From Moraxellaceae bacterium (GTDB lineage Bacteria; Pseudomonadota; Gammaproteobacteria; Pseudomonadales; Moraxellaceae), in the NCBI GenBank assembly GCA_003543245.1, contig DPJB01000027.1, positions 1 through 35,570 on the forward strand: 35,570 nucleotides of DNA, in the 5' to 3' direction. This document shows, in pieces, positions 23,396 to 31,280 of this stretch; within the stretch, counting starts at the first letter, position 1; every line of letters starts with the position of its first letter. A model generated the notes under the pieces. It saw only the letters and a list, made by a program, of their open reading frames with translations, made no database searches and was not told where the DNA came from. The translations under genes and the position numbers were made by a program.

Positions 23396-24814
23396 ATGAC
23401 TGCTTTTACCACTGTCGACCTCAATACCTTCACCGATTACAAGGTGGCTGACATTTCCCTGGCCGAATACGGCCGCAAGGAAATCATCCTCGCCGAAACT
23501 GAAATGCCCGCGCTGATGGGCCTGCGTCGCAAGTATGCCGCCAGCAAGCCTCTGGCCGGGGCAAAGATCATGGGCTGCATCCACATGACCATCCAGACTG
23601 CCGTGCTCATCGAGACGCTGGTCGAACTGGGTGCTGAAGTGCGCTGGTCCTCCTGCAACATTTTCTCCACGCAGGACCATGCCGCTGCCGCCATTGCCGC
23701 AGCCGGCATTCCCGTGTTCGCCTGGAAGGGCGAAACCGAAGCCGAATACGAATGGTGCCTGGAAAAAACCATCCTCAGCGGCGACAAGCCCTGGGATGCC
23801 AACATGATTCTGGATGATGGTGGGGACCTCACGCTGGTCGTGCACCAGAAATATCCTGACATGCTGAAGACCATTCACGGCATCACCGAAGAAACCACCA
23901 CCGGCGTGCATCGTCTGCTGGAAATGCTGGCAAAGGGCGAACTGAAGGTTCCGGCCATCAACGTGAATGACGCCGTCACCAAATCCAAGAACGACAACAA
24001 GTACGGTTGCCGCCACTCGCTGAACGACGCCATCAAGCGCGGCGTCGACATGCTGATGGCCGGCCGTCGCGCCCTCGTCATTGGTTACGGTGATGTGGGC
24101 AAAGGCTCGGCACAGTCACTGCGCCAGGAAGGCATGATCGTGCGCGTGCAGGAAGTCGACCCGATCTGCGCCATGCAGGCCTGCATGGACGGTTACGAAG
24201 TCGTGTCCGCCTACAAGAACGGCATCAACACTGGCAAGTTCGAGGACATCGACCTGCGCCTGCTCGGTGAAACCGACCTCATCGTCACCACCACCGGCAA
24301 CACCAACGTGTGCGATGCCGCCATGCTGCGTGCCCTCAAGAACGGCGCCGTGGTCTGCAACATCGGTCACTTCGATACCGAAATCGACACCGCGTGGATG
24401 CGCACCAACTGGCACTGGGAAGAAGTGAAGCCGCAGGTACACAAGATCTATCGTGTGGCACCGGGCTCCAACGCCAATCCGGCCGACCCCAACTACCTGC
24501 TGCTGCTGTCCGAAGGCCGTCTGGTGAATCTGGGCAACGCCACCGGTCATCCGTCGCGCATCATGGATGGCTCTTTTGCCAACCAGGTGCTGGCACAGAT
24601 GTATTTGTTCGACCAGAAGTTTGCCACCCACTCTGCCGCCGTGCAGGAACGCATGCTGAAAGTGGAAGTGCTGCCAAAGAAACTGGACGAAGAAGTGGCT
24701 GCGGCCATGGTGGCCGGCTTTGGTGGCGTGATCACACAGCTCACCCCTGCCCAGGCCAACTACATCGGCGTCAAGGTGGAAGGCCCGTTCAAGCCGGACA
24801 CATACAAGTACTAA
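23396..24814 (+). CDS. ahcY: Adenosylhomocysteinase (SAH hydrolase)
   Basis: I place the start at ATG 23396, nine bases after GGAG; the in-frame ATG at 23381 lacks a ribosome binding site. The 472-residue enzyme splits S-adenosylhomocysteine to homocysteine and adenosine in the cytoplasm, relieving product inhibition of methyltransferases. Signatures are GCIHMTIQTAVLIETL, WSSCNIFSTQDHAAAAIA, NDAVTKSKNDNKYGCRHSL (substrate Lys and Asp), the NAD-binding loop GYGDVGKGSA at about 230-239, and the C-terminal KPDTYKY with the Lys-Tyr that reaches into the partner subunit's NAD site. Length and motifs are complete. The SAH riboswitch upstream explains its control, and metF follows after a REP element. 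Confidence 0.97.
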   Translation: MTAFTTVDLNTFTDYKVADISLAEYGRKEIILAETEMPALMGLRRKYAASKPLAGAKIMGCIHMTIQTAVLIETLVELGAEVRWSSCNIFSTQDHAAAAIAAAGIPVFAWKGETEAEYEWCLEKTILSGDKPWDANMILDDGGDLTLVVHQKYPDMLKTIHGITEETTTGVHRLLEMLAKGELKVPAINVNDAVTKSKNDNKYGCRHSLNDAIKRGVDMLMAGRRALVIGYGDVGKGSAQSLRQEGMIVRVQEVDPICAMQACMDGYEVVSAYKNGINTGKFEDIDLRLLGETDLIVTTTGNTNVCDAAMLRALKNGAVVCNIGHFDTEIDTAWMRTNWHWEEVKPQVHKIYRVAPGSNANPADPNYLLLLSEGRLVNLGNATGHPSRIMDGSFANQVLAQMYLFDQKFATHSAAVQERMLKVEVLPKKLDEEVAAAMVAGFGGVITQLTPAQANYIGVKVEGPFKPDTYKY

Positions 24815-24831
24815 ATAACCCTGGGTAGAGC

Positions 24832-24899
24832 GTGGGAGCGGCTTCAGCCGCGAAAGCGATTGCATTACTTGAATGCTTCGCGGCTGAAGCCGCTCCCAC
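24832..24899. repeat. REP-like palindrome between ahcY and metF
   Basis: Two arms, 24832-24854 and 24877-24899, are perfect inverted copies over 23 bases beginning GTGGGAGCGGCTTCAGCC, around a short A/T-rich loop. The GTGGGAGCGGCTT...GCCGCGAA form is that of Pseudomonas-type REP/REPIN elements. As RNA it makes a very stable hairpin that may protect the ahcY end or attenuate read-through to metF. No second copy was seen in this window. Confidence 0.85.
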
Positions 24900-24926
24900 A
24901 TAAACCCTCTCACCCCTGAGGATGCC

Positions 24927-25769
24927 ATGAGCAAACATTTTTCTTTCGAATTTTTTCCGCCCAAAACGGATGCCGGTGCAGTCAAGCTGCGTGACGTCAC
25001 CAAAACGCTGGCAACACTCCAGCCGGAATACTTTTCTGTCACCTACGGGGCAGGCGGCTCCACGCGTGACCGTTCGCTGGGTACCGTGCTGGAAATCCAG
25101 CACAATTCCGGCCGCCCTGCCGCGCCACACCTTTCCTGCATTGGTGACAGCCGGGAAGAACTGGCCGAACTGCTGGCCACCTACAAGGCCAACGGCATTC
25201 GTCACATCGTGGCATTGCGCGGCGACCTGCCCTCCGGCATGGGCGGTGCACATGGCGAACTCGCCTATGCTGCCGACCTGGTGAAATTCATCCGTGAGAC
25301 CACGGGCGATCATTTTCATATCGAGGTTGCCGCTTACCCCGAGTGCCATCCACAGGCTGCCAATCTGTCCACCGACATCACCAACTTCGTGAACAAGGTA
25401 AAGCAGGGCGCCAGCTCGGCCATCACGCAATACTTTTTCAATGCCGACAGCTACTTCCACTTTGTCGATGAAGTTCGCAAGCAGGGCGTCGATATTCCGG
25501 TGATTCCCGGCATCATGCCGATCACCAATTTTGCCAACCTCGTGCGTTTCAGCGATGCCTGCGGTGCGGAAATTCCGCGCTGGATCCGCAAGCAGATGGC
25601 AAGCTACGGCGATGACACCGTCAGCACCCAGAAGTTCGGGGAAGACGTGGTCACGCAGTTGTGCGAGCAACTGCTGGAAGGCGGCGCACCCGGCCTGCAC
25701 TTCTACACCATGAACCAGACCGAACCCACGATGGCATTGTGGCGCCGTCTGGGGCTACCTGGTGCCTGA
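24927..25769 (+). CDS. metF: Methylenetetrahydrofolate reductase
   Basis: The 280-residue flavoenzyme reduces 5,10-methylene-THF to 5-methyl-THF, the methyl donor for methionine synthesis. It starts at ATG 24927 after GAGG. The N-terminal strand FSFEFFPPKTD carries the catalytic Glu8 of the family, VTYGAGGSTRDRS is the conserved strand 2 block, and LRGDLPSGMG includes the FAD-contacting Asp near residue 100. QYFFNADSYFHFVDEVRKQG and IPVIPGIMPITN follow in the expected order, and the C-terminal APGLHFYTMNQTEPT closes the barrel. Length is normal for the bacterial short form. It lies behind ahcY with only the REP element between them, completing homocysteine-to-methionine supply. Confidence 0.96.
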   Translation: MSKHFSFEFFPPKTDAGAVKLRDVTKTLATLQPEYFSVTYGAGGSTRDRSLGTVLEIQHNSGRPAAPHLSCIGDSREELAELLATYKANGIRHIVALRGDLPSGMGGAHGELAYAADLVKFIRETTGDHFHIEVAAYPECHPQAANLSTDITNFVNKVKQGASSAITQYFFNADSYFHFVDEVRKQGVDIPVIPGIMPITNFANLVRFSDACGAEIPRWIRKQMASYGDDTVSTQKFGEDVVTQLCEQLLEGGAPGLHFYTMNQTEPTMALWRRLGLPGA

Positions 25770-25778
25770 CGCACAAGA

Positions 25779-25810
25779 ATGAAAAACGGGGCCAGGGTCC
25801 CGTTTTTCAT
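25779..25810. terminator. Bidirectional terminator after metF
   Basis: ATGAAAAACGGG (25779-25790) and CCCGTTTTTCAT (25799-25810) are perfect inverted copies around an 8-base loop, with a T tract on either strand. It sits between metF and the convergent cytochrome gene, whose last codons it overlaps. Confidence 0.85.
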
Positions 25811-26124
25811 GGCTGGCGGCCAAAACTCCTCACCGCCTGTACCAGCGCCGCACGCTCCTCTGCCGAAAGCTTGTCCTTGTATGGCGGCATGATGCGCGGT
25901 CCCTGATCGATTTTTTCCAGAATTTCCTCGTCAGTTCGTGCGGCCTGCCATTTTGCACTGCTGAAATCACGCGAAAAAAACAGGTACCCGCGCCAGCTGT
26001 CGGCCCGCCCTGTCACACCATGACACTTCGCACAATGTGTTTCGTAAAGAGCGGGGCCATCCACCGCCCGCACCAGCCCGCCACACATCAGCAACGCCAC
26101 ACCCAGCCAGATTCTTGTCTTCAT
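25807..26124 (-). CDS. Small periplasmic c-type cytochrome
   Basis: ATG 26124, after a GGGGG stretch, gives 105 residues. The longer frame to 26328 would add a second unrelated hydrophobic segment and is rejected. A Sec signal (MKTRIWLGVALLMCGGLVRA) precedes ALYETHCAKCHG with the haem-binding CAKCH at 31-35. Further on come WRGYLFFSRDFSSAKW and RIMPPYKDKLSAEERAALVQAVRSF, where the Met of IMPPY is the probable distal ligand. It is a monohaem class I cytochrome exported and matured in the periplasm. It is transcribed divergently from bioA with no partner oxidase gene nearby, so its redox partner cannot be named. Confidence 0.88.
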   Translation of the reverse strand: MKTRIWLGVALLMCGGLVRAVDGPALYETHCAKCHGVTGRADSWRGYLFFSRDFSSAKWQAARTDEEILEKIDQGPRIMPPYKDKLSAEERAALVQAVRSFGRQP

Positions 26125-26257
26125 GCCTACGCCCCCTTTGCCAAGCCCGATCATCAGGATCAGCCTTGCATACCAAGGAGCATAGCGCACCCGGAAGGCT
26201 GGAATGCGCACTCTTTTGCCCCTACCATCACCGGACAATATTGTGATGACCTCCCCA

Positions 26258-27661
26258 ATGAGCACGACCGACAGCAAGAATGACGCCATTGCCCGCCGCG
26301 ACCTGCGCCACGTCTGGCACCCCTGCACCCAGATGCAGGATCACGAGACATTGCCCATCATCCCGATCCGCCGTGGCGAGGGCGTGTGGCTGGAGGACTT
26401 TGACGGCAAGCGTTATCTGGATGCCGTGAGCTCGTGGTGGGTCAACCTGTTTGGTCATGCCAACCCGCGCATCAATACAGCCCTGAAAGAACAGCTGGAC
26501 TCGCTGGAGCATGTGATTCTGGCCGGCTTCACTCACGAGCCGATTGTCGAGCTGTCAGAGCGGCTGGTCGCACTGGCGCCCGAAGGGCTGACGCGCTGCT
26601 TTTATGGTGACAATGGTTCCGCCGCCACCGAGATTGCGCTGAAAATGAGCCTGCACTTCTGGCGCAACAGCGGAAAACCCGAAAAGACACGCTTCATCTG
26701 CCTGGAAAACGGCTACCACGGTGAAACCCTCGGCAGCCTTAGCGTCACCGACATTCCCCTCTTCTCCGCCACCTACGCGCCGCTGCTCAAGGAGCACCTG
26801 CGTGCACCGTCGCCCGACTGCTCGCGGCGCGAGCCCGGCGAGACCTGGGAAAATCATTCCCGGCGCCAGTTCGAGGCCATGGAAAAACTCTTGCAGCAAC
26901 ATCACCACGAAGTGGCTGCCGTAATTGTCGAGCCCCTGGTGCAGGGCGCAGCCGGCATGAAAATGTATCACCCGGTGTACCTCACCCTGTTACGCCAGGC
27001 CTGCGACCATTACGGTGTGCACCTGATTGCCGATGAAATTGCCGTGGGCTTTGGTCGCACCGGCACCATGTTTGCGTGCGAACAGGCCGGCATCACACCG
27101 CACTTCCTGTGCCTCTCCAAGGGCCTCACCGGCGGCTACCTGCCCATGTCGGTCGTCATGACCACCGATGCAATCTACGCCGCATTCTATGACCGCTACG
27201 AAACACTGAAAGGATTCCTGCATTCGCACAGCTACACGGGCAATGCGCTGGCCGCACGTGCCGCCCTCGCCTCCCTGGATATTTTTGCCAGCGACAACGT
27301 TATCGAAAAAAACCGCGAACTGGCGCGCGCGATGGCAGAGGCGCTGGCGCCGCTGCACGATCACCCGAATGTGCTGGAGGTACGCCAGACCGGCATGATT
27401 GCCGCCGTGGAACTGGTCAAGGACAAGACGTCACGCGAACCCTTCGACTGGCGCGAGCGTCGCGGCCTGCAGATATTCGAGCACGCCCTGGCCAACGGCG
27501 TCCTGCTGCGTCCCATCGGTAACGTGGTGTACTTTGTGCCGCCGTATGTGATCACACCGGACGAAATACGTTTCATGGTGCAGACCGCCATTGCCGCCAT
27601 TGACGTCGCCATGAGCGCCACCGCAAGCTCCAGCGCACACGACAATCTTTATATCCCCTGA
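26258..27661 (+). CDS. bioA: Adenosylmethionine-8-amino-7-oxononanoate aminotransferase
   Basis: This is a 467-residue PLP enzyme of biotin synthesis that converts KAPA to DAPA using AdoMet as amino donor. I choose ATG 26258 (MSTTDSKND); ATG 26246 is an alternative and neither has a strong ribosome binding site. BioA-specific motifs are RHVWHPCTQM, DAVSSWWVNLFGHANPRI, FTHEPIVELSERL, GYHGETLG, LIADEIAVGFGRTG (Asp259) and the PLP lysine in CLSKGLTGGYLPMS (Lys288). The W-H-P-C-T-Q-M block and SSWWV separate BioA from other class III aminotransferases. No other bio genes or BirA operator are visible, so it is apparently split from the rest of the pathway, as in many Pseudomonadales. Confidence 0.94.
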   Translation: MSTTDSKNDAIARRDLRHVWHPCTQMQDHETLPIIPIRRGEGVWLEDFDGKRYLDAVSSWWVNLFGHANPRINTALKEQLDSLEHVILAGFTHEPIVELSERLVALAPEGLTRCFYGDNGSAATEIALKMSLHFWRNSGKPEKTRFICLENGYHGETLGSLSVTDIPLFSATYAPLLKEHLRAPSPDCSRREPGETWENHSRRQFEAMEKLLQQHHHEVAAVIVEPLVQGAAGMKMYHPVYLTLLRQACDHYGVHLIADEIAVGFGRTGTMFACEQAGITPHFLCLSKGLTGGYLPMSVVMTTDAIYAAFYDRYETLKGFLHSHSYTGNALAARAALASLDIFASDNVIEKNRELARAMAEALAPLHDHPNVLEVRQTGMIAAVELVKDKTSREPFDWRERRGLQIFEHALANGVLLRPIGNVVYFVPPYVITPDEIRFMVQTAIAAIDVAMSATASSSAHDNLYIP

Positions 27662-27665
27662 AAAA

Positions 27666-28346
27666 ATGATGCAGATGACTTCTCAAGCACAACCACAGGT
27701 ACAACACGTGCGCCCTGACACACAATACCAGCAGACCATCACTACCGATGACAGCGGCCTATTGCTCTGGAAAGAAGTGCAGCAGAACACCCTGCGCAAG
27801 ACCATGCTCTGGGGCGGTGTCATCACACTGCTGCCACTCGTCATTCTCTGGCTGGCCACGGGCTTTAGCGGAACGGTGCAGGCCCTCCTGGCGATCACCC
27901 TGCTACTGGCCGGTCTCATCGTCTGGACATCACGCTCCGGCGCCAAACGGTTCAGCCGCCATTACGACCAGTCGCTGGTCGTCACCCGCAAGGGACTGGT
28001 GCAGGTGGTGGCGGGCAAACCAAAACGCATCCTGCCCTACGACAACATGTGGCTTGGCCCGGACCGTCTCGTCATCGGCCGCAAGGACATGCCCTTCCGC
28101 ATGAAATCGATGGCCCGCGAATTTTCATTGTGGCCATCCGCCGACATGCAGCGTCTGCTTTCACCGCACATCGCCCCGGAAAAACAGTTTTCTTCCGACA
28201 ATGAAATGCTGATGTTCATGCTGCGACGCTTTCATGGTTATGCCGTACAGCGTGTTGTCCGGAAAATACTGTTTTACATCGCCGTCATCGGGCTACTCTT
28301 TGGCAAGCTGATTGCCAAGGTGGGCGCTCTTTTCAACCTGTTCTAG
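27666..28346 (+). CDS. Membrane protein, YcxB-like PH-fold type
   Basis: This 226-residue protein starts four bases after bioA. Hydrophilic residues 1-45 are followed by two transmembrane helices (about 48-70, LWGGVITLLPLVILWLA; 73-92, VQALLAITLLLAGLIVW), a soluble domain (about 95-195) and one C-terminal helix (about 203-220). The soluble part (SLVVTRKGLVQVVAG, RILPYDNMWLGPDRLVIG, MPFRMKSM) has the strand pattern of YcxB-like/PH proteins that follow two N-terminal helices. Homology by eye is moderate. Spacing indicates it is in one operon with bioA and rsmE; the functional link is unclear. Confidence 0.7.
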   Translation: MMQMTSQAQPQVQHVRPDTQYQQTITTDDSGLLLWKEVQQNTLRKTMLWGGVITLLPLVILWLATGFSGTVQALLAITLLLAGLIVWTSRSGAKRFSRHYDQSLVVTRKGLVQVVAGKPKRILPYDNMWLGPDRLVIGRKDMPFRMKSMAREFSLWPSADMQRLLSPHIAPEKQFSSDNEMLMFMLRRFHGYAVQRVVRKILFYIAVIGLLFGKLIAKVGALFNLF

Positions 28347-28355
28347 GCCAACTGC

Positions 28356-29075
28356 ATGCGCTTTTATATCGACGCCGAACTTGACCAGGATGAACTGCAG
28401 CTGCCGGAAGATGCAGCACACCACCTCGTGCGTGTCCTGCGCGCCAGCCCTGGCGACCCGCTGACGCTGTTCAATAACCGGGGAGGTGCCTACGAGGCAG
28501 AACTGATTGATGCCGGAAAAAAGTCGGCGAGGGTACGCCTGTTGAAATTCCACCCGGATGATCATGCCTCGCCGCTGCACACACACCTGGGCCAGGTCAT
28601 GTCGCGGGGCGAGCGCATGGACTACGCCATCCAGAAGGCCACCGAACTGGGTGTCACGGAAATCACACCGCTCACGAGCGAGCGCTGCGAACTGAAGCTG
28701 CGCGGCGAAGAGCGAGCCGACAAGAAGCTGGAGCACTGGCGTCGCATTGCCATTGCCGCCTGCGAGCAAAGCGGACGCAACCGTTTACCCGTGATCCATG
28801 AGCCCATGCCGGTTGACGAATGGGCAGCAGCAACACGGGCCGACCTGCGTCTGGTACTGGCACCTGCCGTCGCGTCTGCCATGCCTGACGACATCCAGCC
28901 TGCCAGCGTTGCCCTGCTGATCGGCCCCGAAGGTGGTTTGTCCGGGCGCGAAATTGCTCATGCGATTGCCAACGGGTTTTTGCCGTGGCAGCTCGGTACC
29001 CGCGTCTTGCGCACGGAAACCGCTCCGGTTGCCGCACTGGCCGTACTGCAGTCGCGGTTTGGCGATTTCCGCTGA
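28356..29075 (+). CDS. rsmE: 16S rRNA (uracil1498-N3)-methyltransferase
   Basis: This 239-residue SPOUT-class methyltransferase modifies U1498 of 16S rRNA with AdoMet. The N-terminal PUA-like part has HHLVRVLRASPGDPLTLFN, then MDYAIQKATELGVTEITPL and ERCELKL, EHWRRIAIAACEQSGRNRLP, all RsmE landmarks. The knot is formed by LLIGPEGGLSGREI and LGTRVLRTETAPVAALAVLQ. Length is normal. It follows the YcxB-like gene by nine bases and ends just before a strong bidirectional terminator, so it is the last gene of a bioA operon. Confidence 0.95.
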   Translation: MRFYIDAELDQDELQLPEDAAHHLVRVLRASPGDPLTLFNNRGGAYEAELIDAGKKSARVRLLKFHPDDHASPLHTHLGQVMSRGERMDYAIQKATELGVTEITPLTSERCELKLRGEERADKKLEHWRRIAIAACEQSGRNRLPVIHEPMPVDEWAAATRADLRLVLAPAVASAMPDDIQPASVALLIGPEGGLSGREIAHAIANGFLPWQLGTRVLRTETAPVAALAVLQSRFGDFR

Positions 29076-29097
29076 AGCCCGCGTCAGGATCAGCCAT

Positions 29098-29126
29098 AAA
29101 AAACGCCGGCATTGCCGGCGTTTTTT
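29098..29126. terminator. Strong bidirectional terminator between rsmE and cytochrome b561
   Basis: AAAAAACGCCGGC and GCCGGCGTTTTTT form a G+C-rich stem with a 3-base loop flanked by A and T runs on both sides, placed between convergent genes (rsmE stop 29075, cytochrome b561 stop 29149). Confidence 0.95.
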
Positions 29127-29148
29127 ATTTGCACTCGCGGAAAAAGCA

Positions 29149-29694
29149 TCAGAAAGGACGCATGCGCTTCATGGTGCCGTCTTTCACGATGAACTGGTGC
29201 CACAGTGCGCCCACCACATGCAGGGCCACCAGTGCCAGCAGCAGCGGCCACCACACATCCTCGTGCAGCTCCTTGATCTGCCCGGCCAGATCCTTGTTCT
29301 CGGCAACAAAAACCGGAATTTCGACAATACCGAACCAGGACACTTCACGCCCGCCAAACTGTGACATGACCAGCCCGGACAGCGGCATCATCAACATGAC
29401 AAAATAAAGTCCCCAGTGCACGGTTACCGCCAGACGATGCTGCCAGACACTGGTCACGACCGGTGCCGGTACCGGCCCGGAGAATCGCCAGCCCAGACGG
29501 GCCCAGAACAGGAAGAACACCGAAATGCCGATGGCCTTGTGCAGGTCCATCCAGGCGCCACGCTCGGGCGACCCCTTCGGAAACTCTTCATGCTGCTCGA
29601 CTGCAAACCAGGCGCCGACGATCAGCAGGAACATCAGCCAGTGAAACGCCTGGGCTACCCAGCCCCAGCGCCGTTCAGAATTGCGTGCATGCAT
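29149..29694 (-). CDS. Cytochrome b561
   Basis: ATG 29694 lies 5 bases after GGGAGG and gives 181 residues; the GTG at 29700 sits too close to that site. It is an integral di-haem cytochrome b561 of the bacterial CybB type with four transmembrane helices, near 14-32, 50-70, 85-108 and 145-165. Haem ligand histidines are expected in QAFHWLMF, LHKAIGIS, TVHWGLYF and ALHVVGALWH. Extra loop residues (FVAENKDLAGQIKELHEDVWW) fit the family. Such proteins pass electrons between quinol and periplasmic acceptors such as superoxide. The gene stands alone with a strong terminator downstream. Confidence 0.9.
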   Translation of the reverse strand: MHARNSERRWGWVAQAFHWLMFLLIVGAWFAVEQHEEFPKGSPERGAWMDLHKAIGISVFFLFWARLGWRFSGPVPAPVVTSVWQHRLAVTVHWGLYFVMLMMPLSGLVMSQFGGREVSWFGIVEIPVFVAENKDLAGQIKELHEDVWWPLLLALVALHVVGALWHQFIVKDGTMKRMRPF

Positions 29695-29763
29695 AGACAC
29701 CTCCCGTGTACTACGTTCAATTTAGGGCATCAAGATTAAGGCAGGATGAAGTGCGGTGGCCAA

Positions 29764-30249
29764 TCAGGGCGCAATGCGCGCTTCAATGGCATCCAGATCA
29801 GGAATGACTGACAGCTCGCCAGCGTAGCGCACCTGCAAAAACTCCACGGGCCCGACAGGCGCACCCTCAAGATCTTCCAGCTGGGCAATCTTGACCTTGG
29901 CAACGCGCGGAACACCCTGCACAACCACGCCATAAAGCGGCAACTGGGTACTGCCGGTAACCGTATTGAGAATCACGACACGCTGGTACTCGCGCGGTGT
30001 GGTTTCGCCGTTGAGGCCCTCGAAGGCAAACACCGGAATGCTGGTGTCACGCCAGGTAATGTAGCCCTGATGCCACTCGGCTGCACCTGCGGGAGCTGGC
30101 AGCATGTCCGTTGCCGGCAACACTTCCGCCACCGTCACGTTCGGCAGCAGCAACTGGCGCCCGACAATCGGCGCCAGCAGGCAGGCGATGGTTCCGGTGG
30201 TAGCACCAAGCAGCGTGGTCTGGTTGAGGGTAAGCTGGGTGGTCGCCAT
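29764..30249 (-). CDS. chpC: CheW-like adaptor of the Pil-Chp system
   Basis: This 161-residue CheW-domain protein starts at ATG 30249 after AAGGA. It has the CheW fold pattern: GTIACLLAPIVGRQLLLPN, VAEVLPATDMLPAPAG, WHQGYITWRDTSIPVFAFEGL, and the central strand QRVVILNTVTG, LYGVVVQGVPRVAKV. In Pseudomonas, chpC encodes a second CheW adaptor following chpB at the end of the pil-chp cluster, as here. It should link a chemoreceptor to ChpA, which controls type IV pilus activity. The gene name rests on order after chpA-chpB as well as on the domain. Confidence 0.82.
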   Translation of the reverse strand: MATTQLTLNQTTLLGATTGTIACLLAPIVGRQLLLPNVTVAEVLPATDMLPAPAGAAEWHQGYITWRDTSIPVFAFEGLNGETTPREYQRVVILNTVTGSTQLPLYGVVVQGVPRVAKVKIAQLEDLEGAPVGPVEFLQVRYAGELSVIPDLDAIEARIAP

Positions 30250-30260
30250 GTCAGGGTCCT

Positions 30261-31274
30261 TCAGGCCGGCATCGTGATGCGCTGGCGAATATGTTCAACA
30301 AGATGGGTCGCCAACTCTTTGGGCGACCCATTGAAAGTCACTACACCGGTGGCGCGCATCGAGTCCGGCTGGCTGGCGCAGGCCGATGTCTCGGCTGTCT
30401 GTGCCCAGATAAAACCACCGGCTTCCTCCAGCAAGGGACCGGAAATCGAACCGTCACCGCCCATGCCACTGAAAATCACGGCACCGGCACGGTTGCCAAA
30501 GCGACGGGTCACATTGGCAATCATCTGGTCAATCGAGGGAGAGTACGGGCCATCCCACTTGATATTGCGGTAGATCACCTCGCCCGTCGGACCAAAATCA
30601 ATTTCACTGCCAACCGGGGCAATCAGCAACTCGCCCGCCGTGAGGCAATCGCCTGCTGCCGCAATCTTGCAAGGCATGCCGTTATGGCGCACCAGCACAT
30701 GGGTCAGGGTGTCCTGCATGCGCTCATCAATGTGTTGCGCCAGCACAAAGGCAACCGGCAGCCCCTTGGGCAAGCAGTCCAGGAACTCCTTTACGGCGGC
30801 AGGGCCACCCAGTGATGCGGCCAGCACGACCACCAGCTCCAGACCATCGGGGTGATAGGCCAGGATTTCAGGGGGCAACGACATAGGCTCGGCCGGTGCC
30901 GGCGGGACATGTTGCAGATCATTGAGCAGGTCGTCCTGCACCGGCTCGCCGACAGTCTCCTTGAGCTTCACAAACACCCGTCGCTCCCAGCGCGGATAAC
31001 TGCGGGCACCTTGTGGCGGCGCCTCCTCAAGACCAAACAGGATGGGGGCCTCGGTATGATCAAGCAGGCGATCGAGGAAATCATCATCCTCGTCCTGCAT
31101 GTCCACCACCCACACATCCAGTTCGGCATCGTCCAGCGTCTTTTCATCCAGACGCTCCGGCGAGGTGTTGAGGCTCAGCTCGTAGCCATGCCCCTTTACC
31201 GTTTGCGCAAGCGCAAGCCGTTGCAGGTTGGAGTCACTGACTACGCCGATGCGGGGGTTGCGACGTTCATTCAT
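30261..31274 (-). CDS. chpB: ChpB, CheB-like methylesterase of the Pil-Chp system
   Basis: ATG 31274 with GAGGT 8 bases ahead gives 337 residues. The N-terminal 1-120 is a receiver-like domain of reduced quality: one Asp (Asp13, VVSDS) replaces the usual acidic pair, Asp58 in VVD may be the phospho site, and the conserved Lys is not clear. The C-terminal half is the CheB catalytic domain with Ser154 (LAASLGG), His181 (LAQHID) and Asp274 (GMGGDG), an intact triad. It should demethylate the PilJ-type receptor. The start is right after the chpA stop and chpC follows closely, giving an operon chpA-chpB-chpC. Confidence 0.9.
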   Translation of the reverse strand: MNERRNPRIGVVSDSNLQRLALAQTVKGHGYELSLNTSPERLDEKTLDDAELDVWVVDMQDEDDDFLDRLLDHTEAPILFGLEEAPPQGARSYPRWERRVFVKLKETVGEPVQDDLLNDLQHVPPAPAEPMSLPPEILAYHPDGLELVVVLAASLGGPAAVKEFLDCLPKGLPVAFVLAQHIDERMQDTLTHVLVRHNGMPCKIAAAGDCLTAGELLIAPVGSEIDFGPTGEVIYRNIKWDGPYSPSIDQMIANVTRRFGNRAGAVIFSGMGGDGSISGPLLEEAGGFIWAQTAETSACASQPDSMRATGVVTFNGSPKELATHLVEHIRQRITMPA

Positions 31275-31280
31275 CACTGA

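Noticed and set aside
22736..24016. Minus-strand frame of 426 codons across the hydrolase relic, riboswitch and ahcY
   Set aside because: It runs antisense to a certain gene (ahcY) and across the riboswitch, and its translation has no domain.
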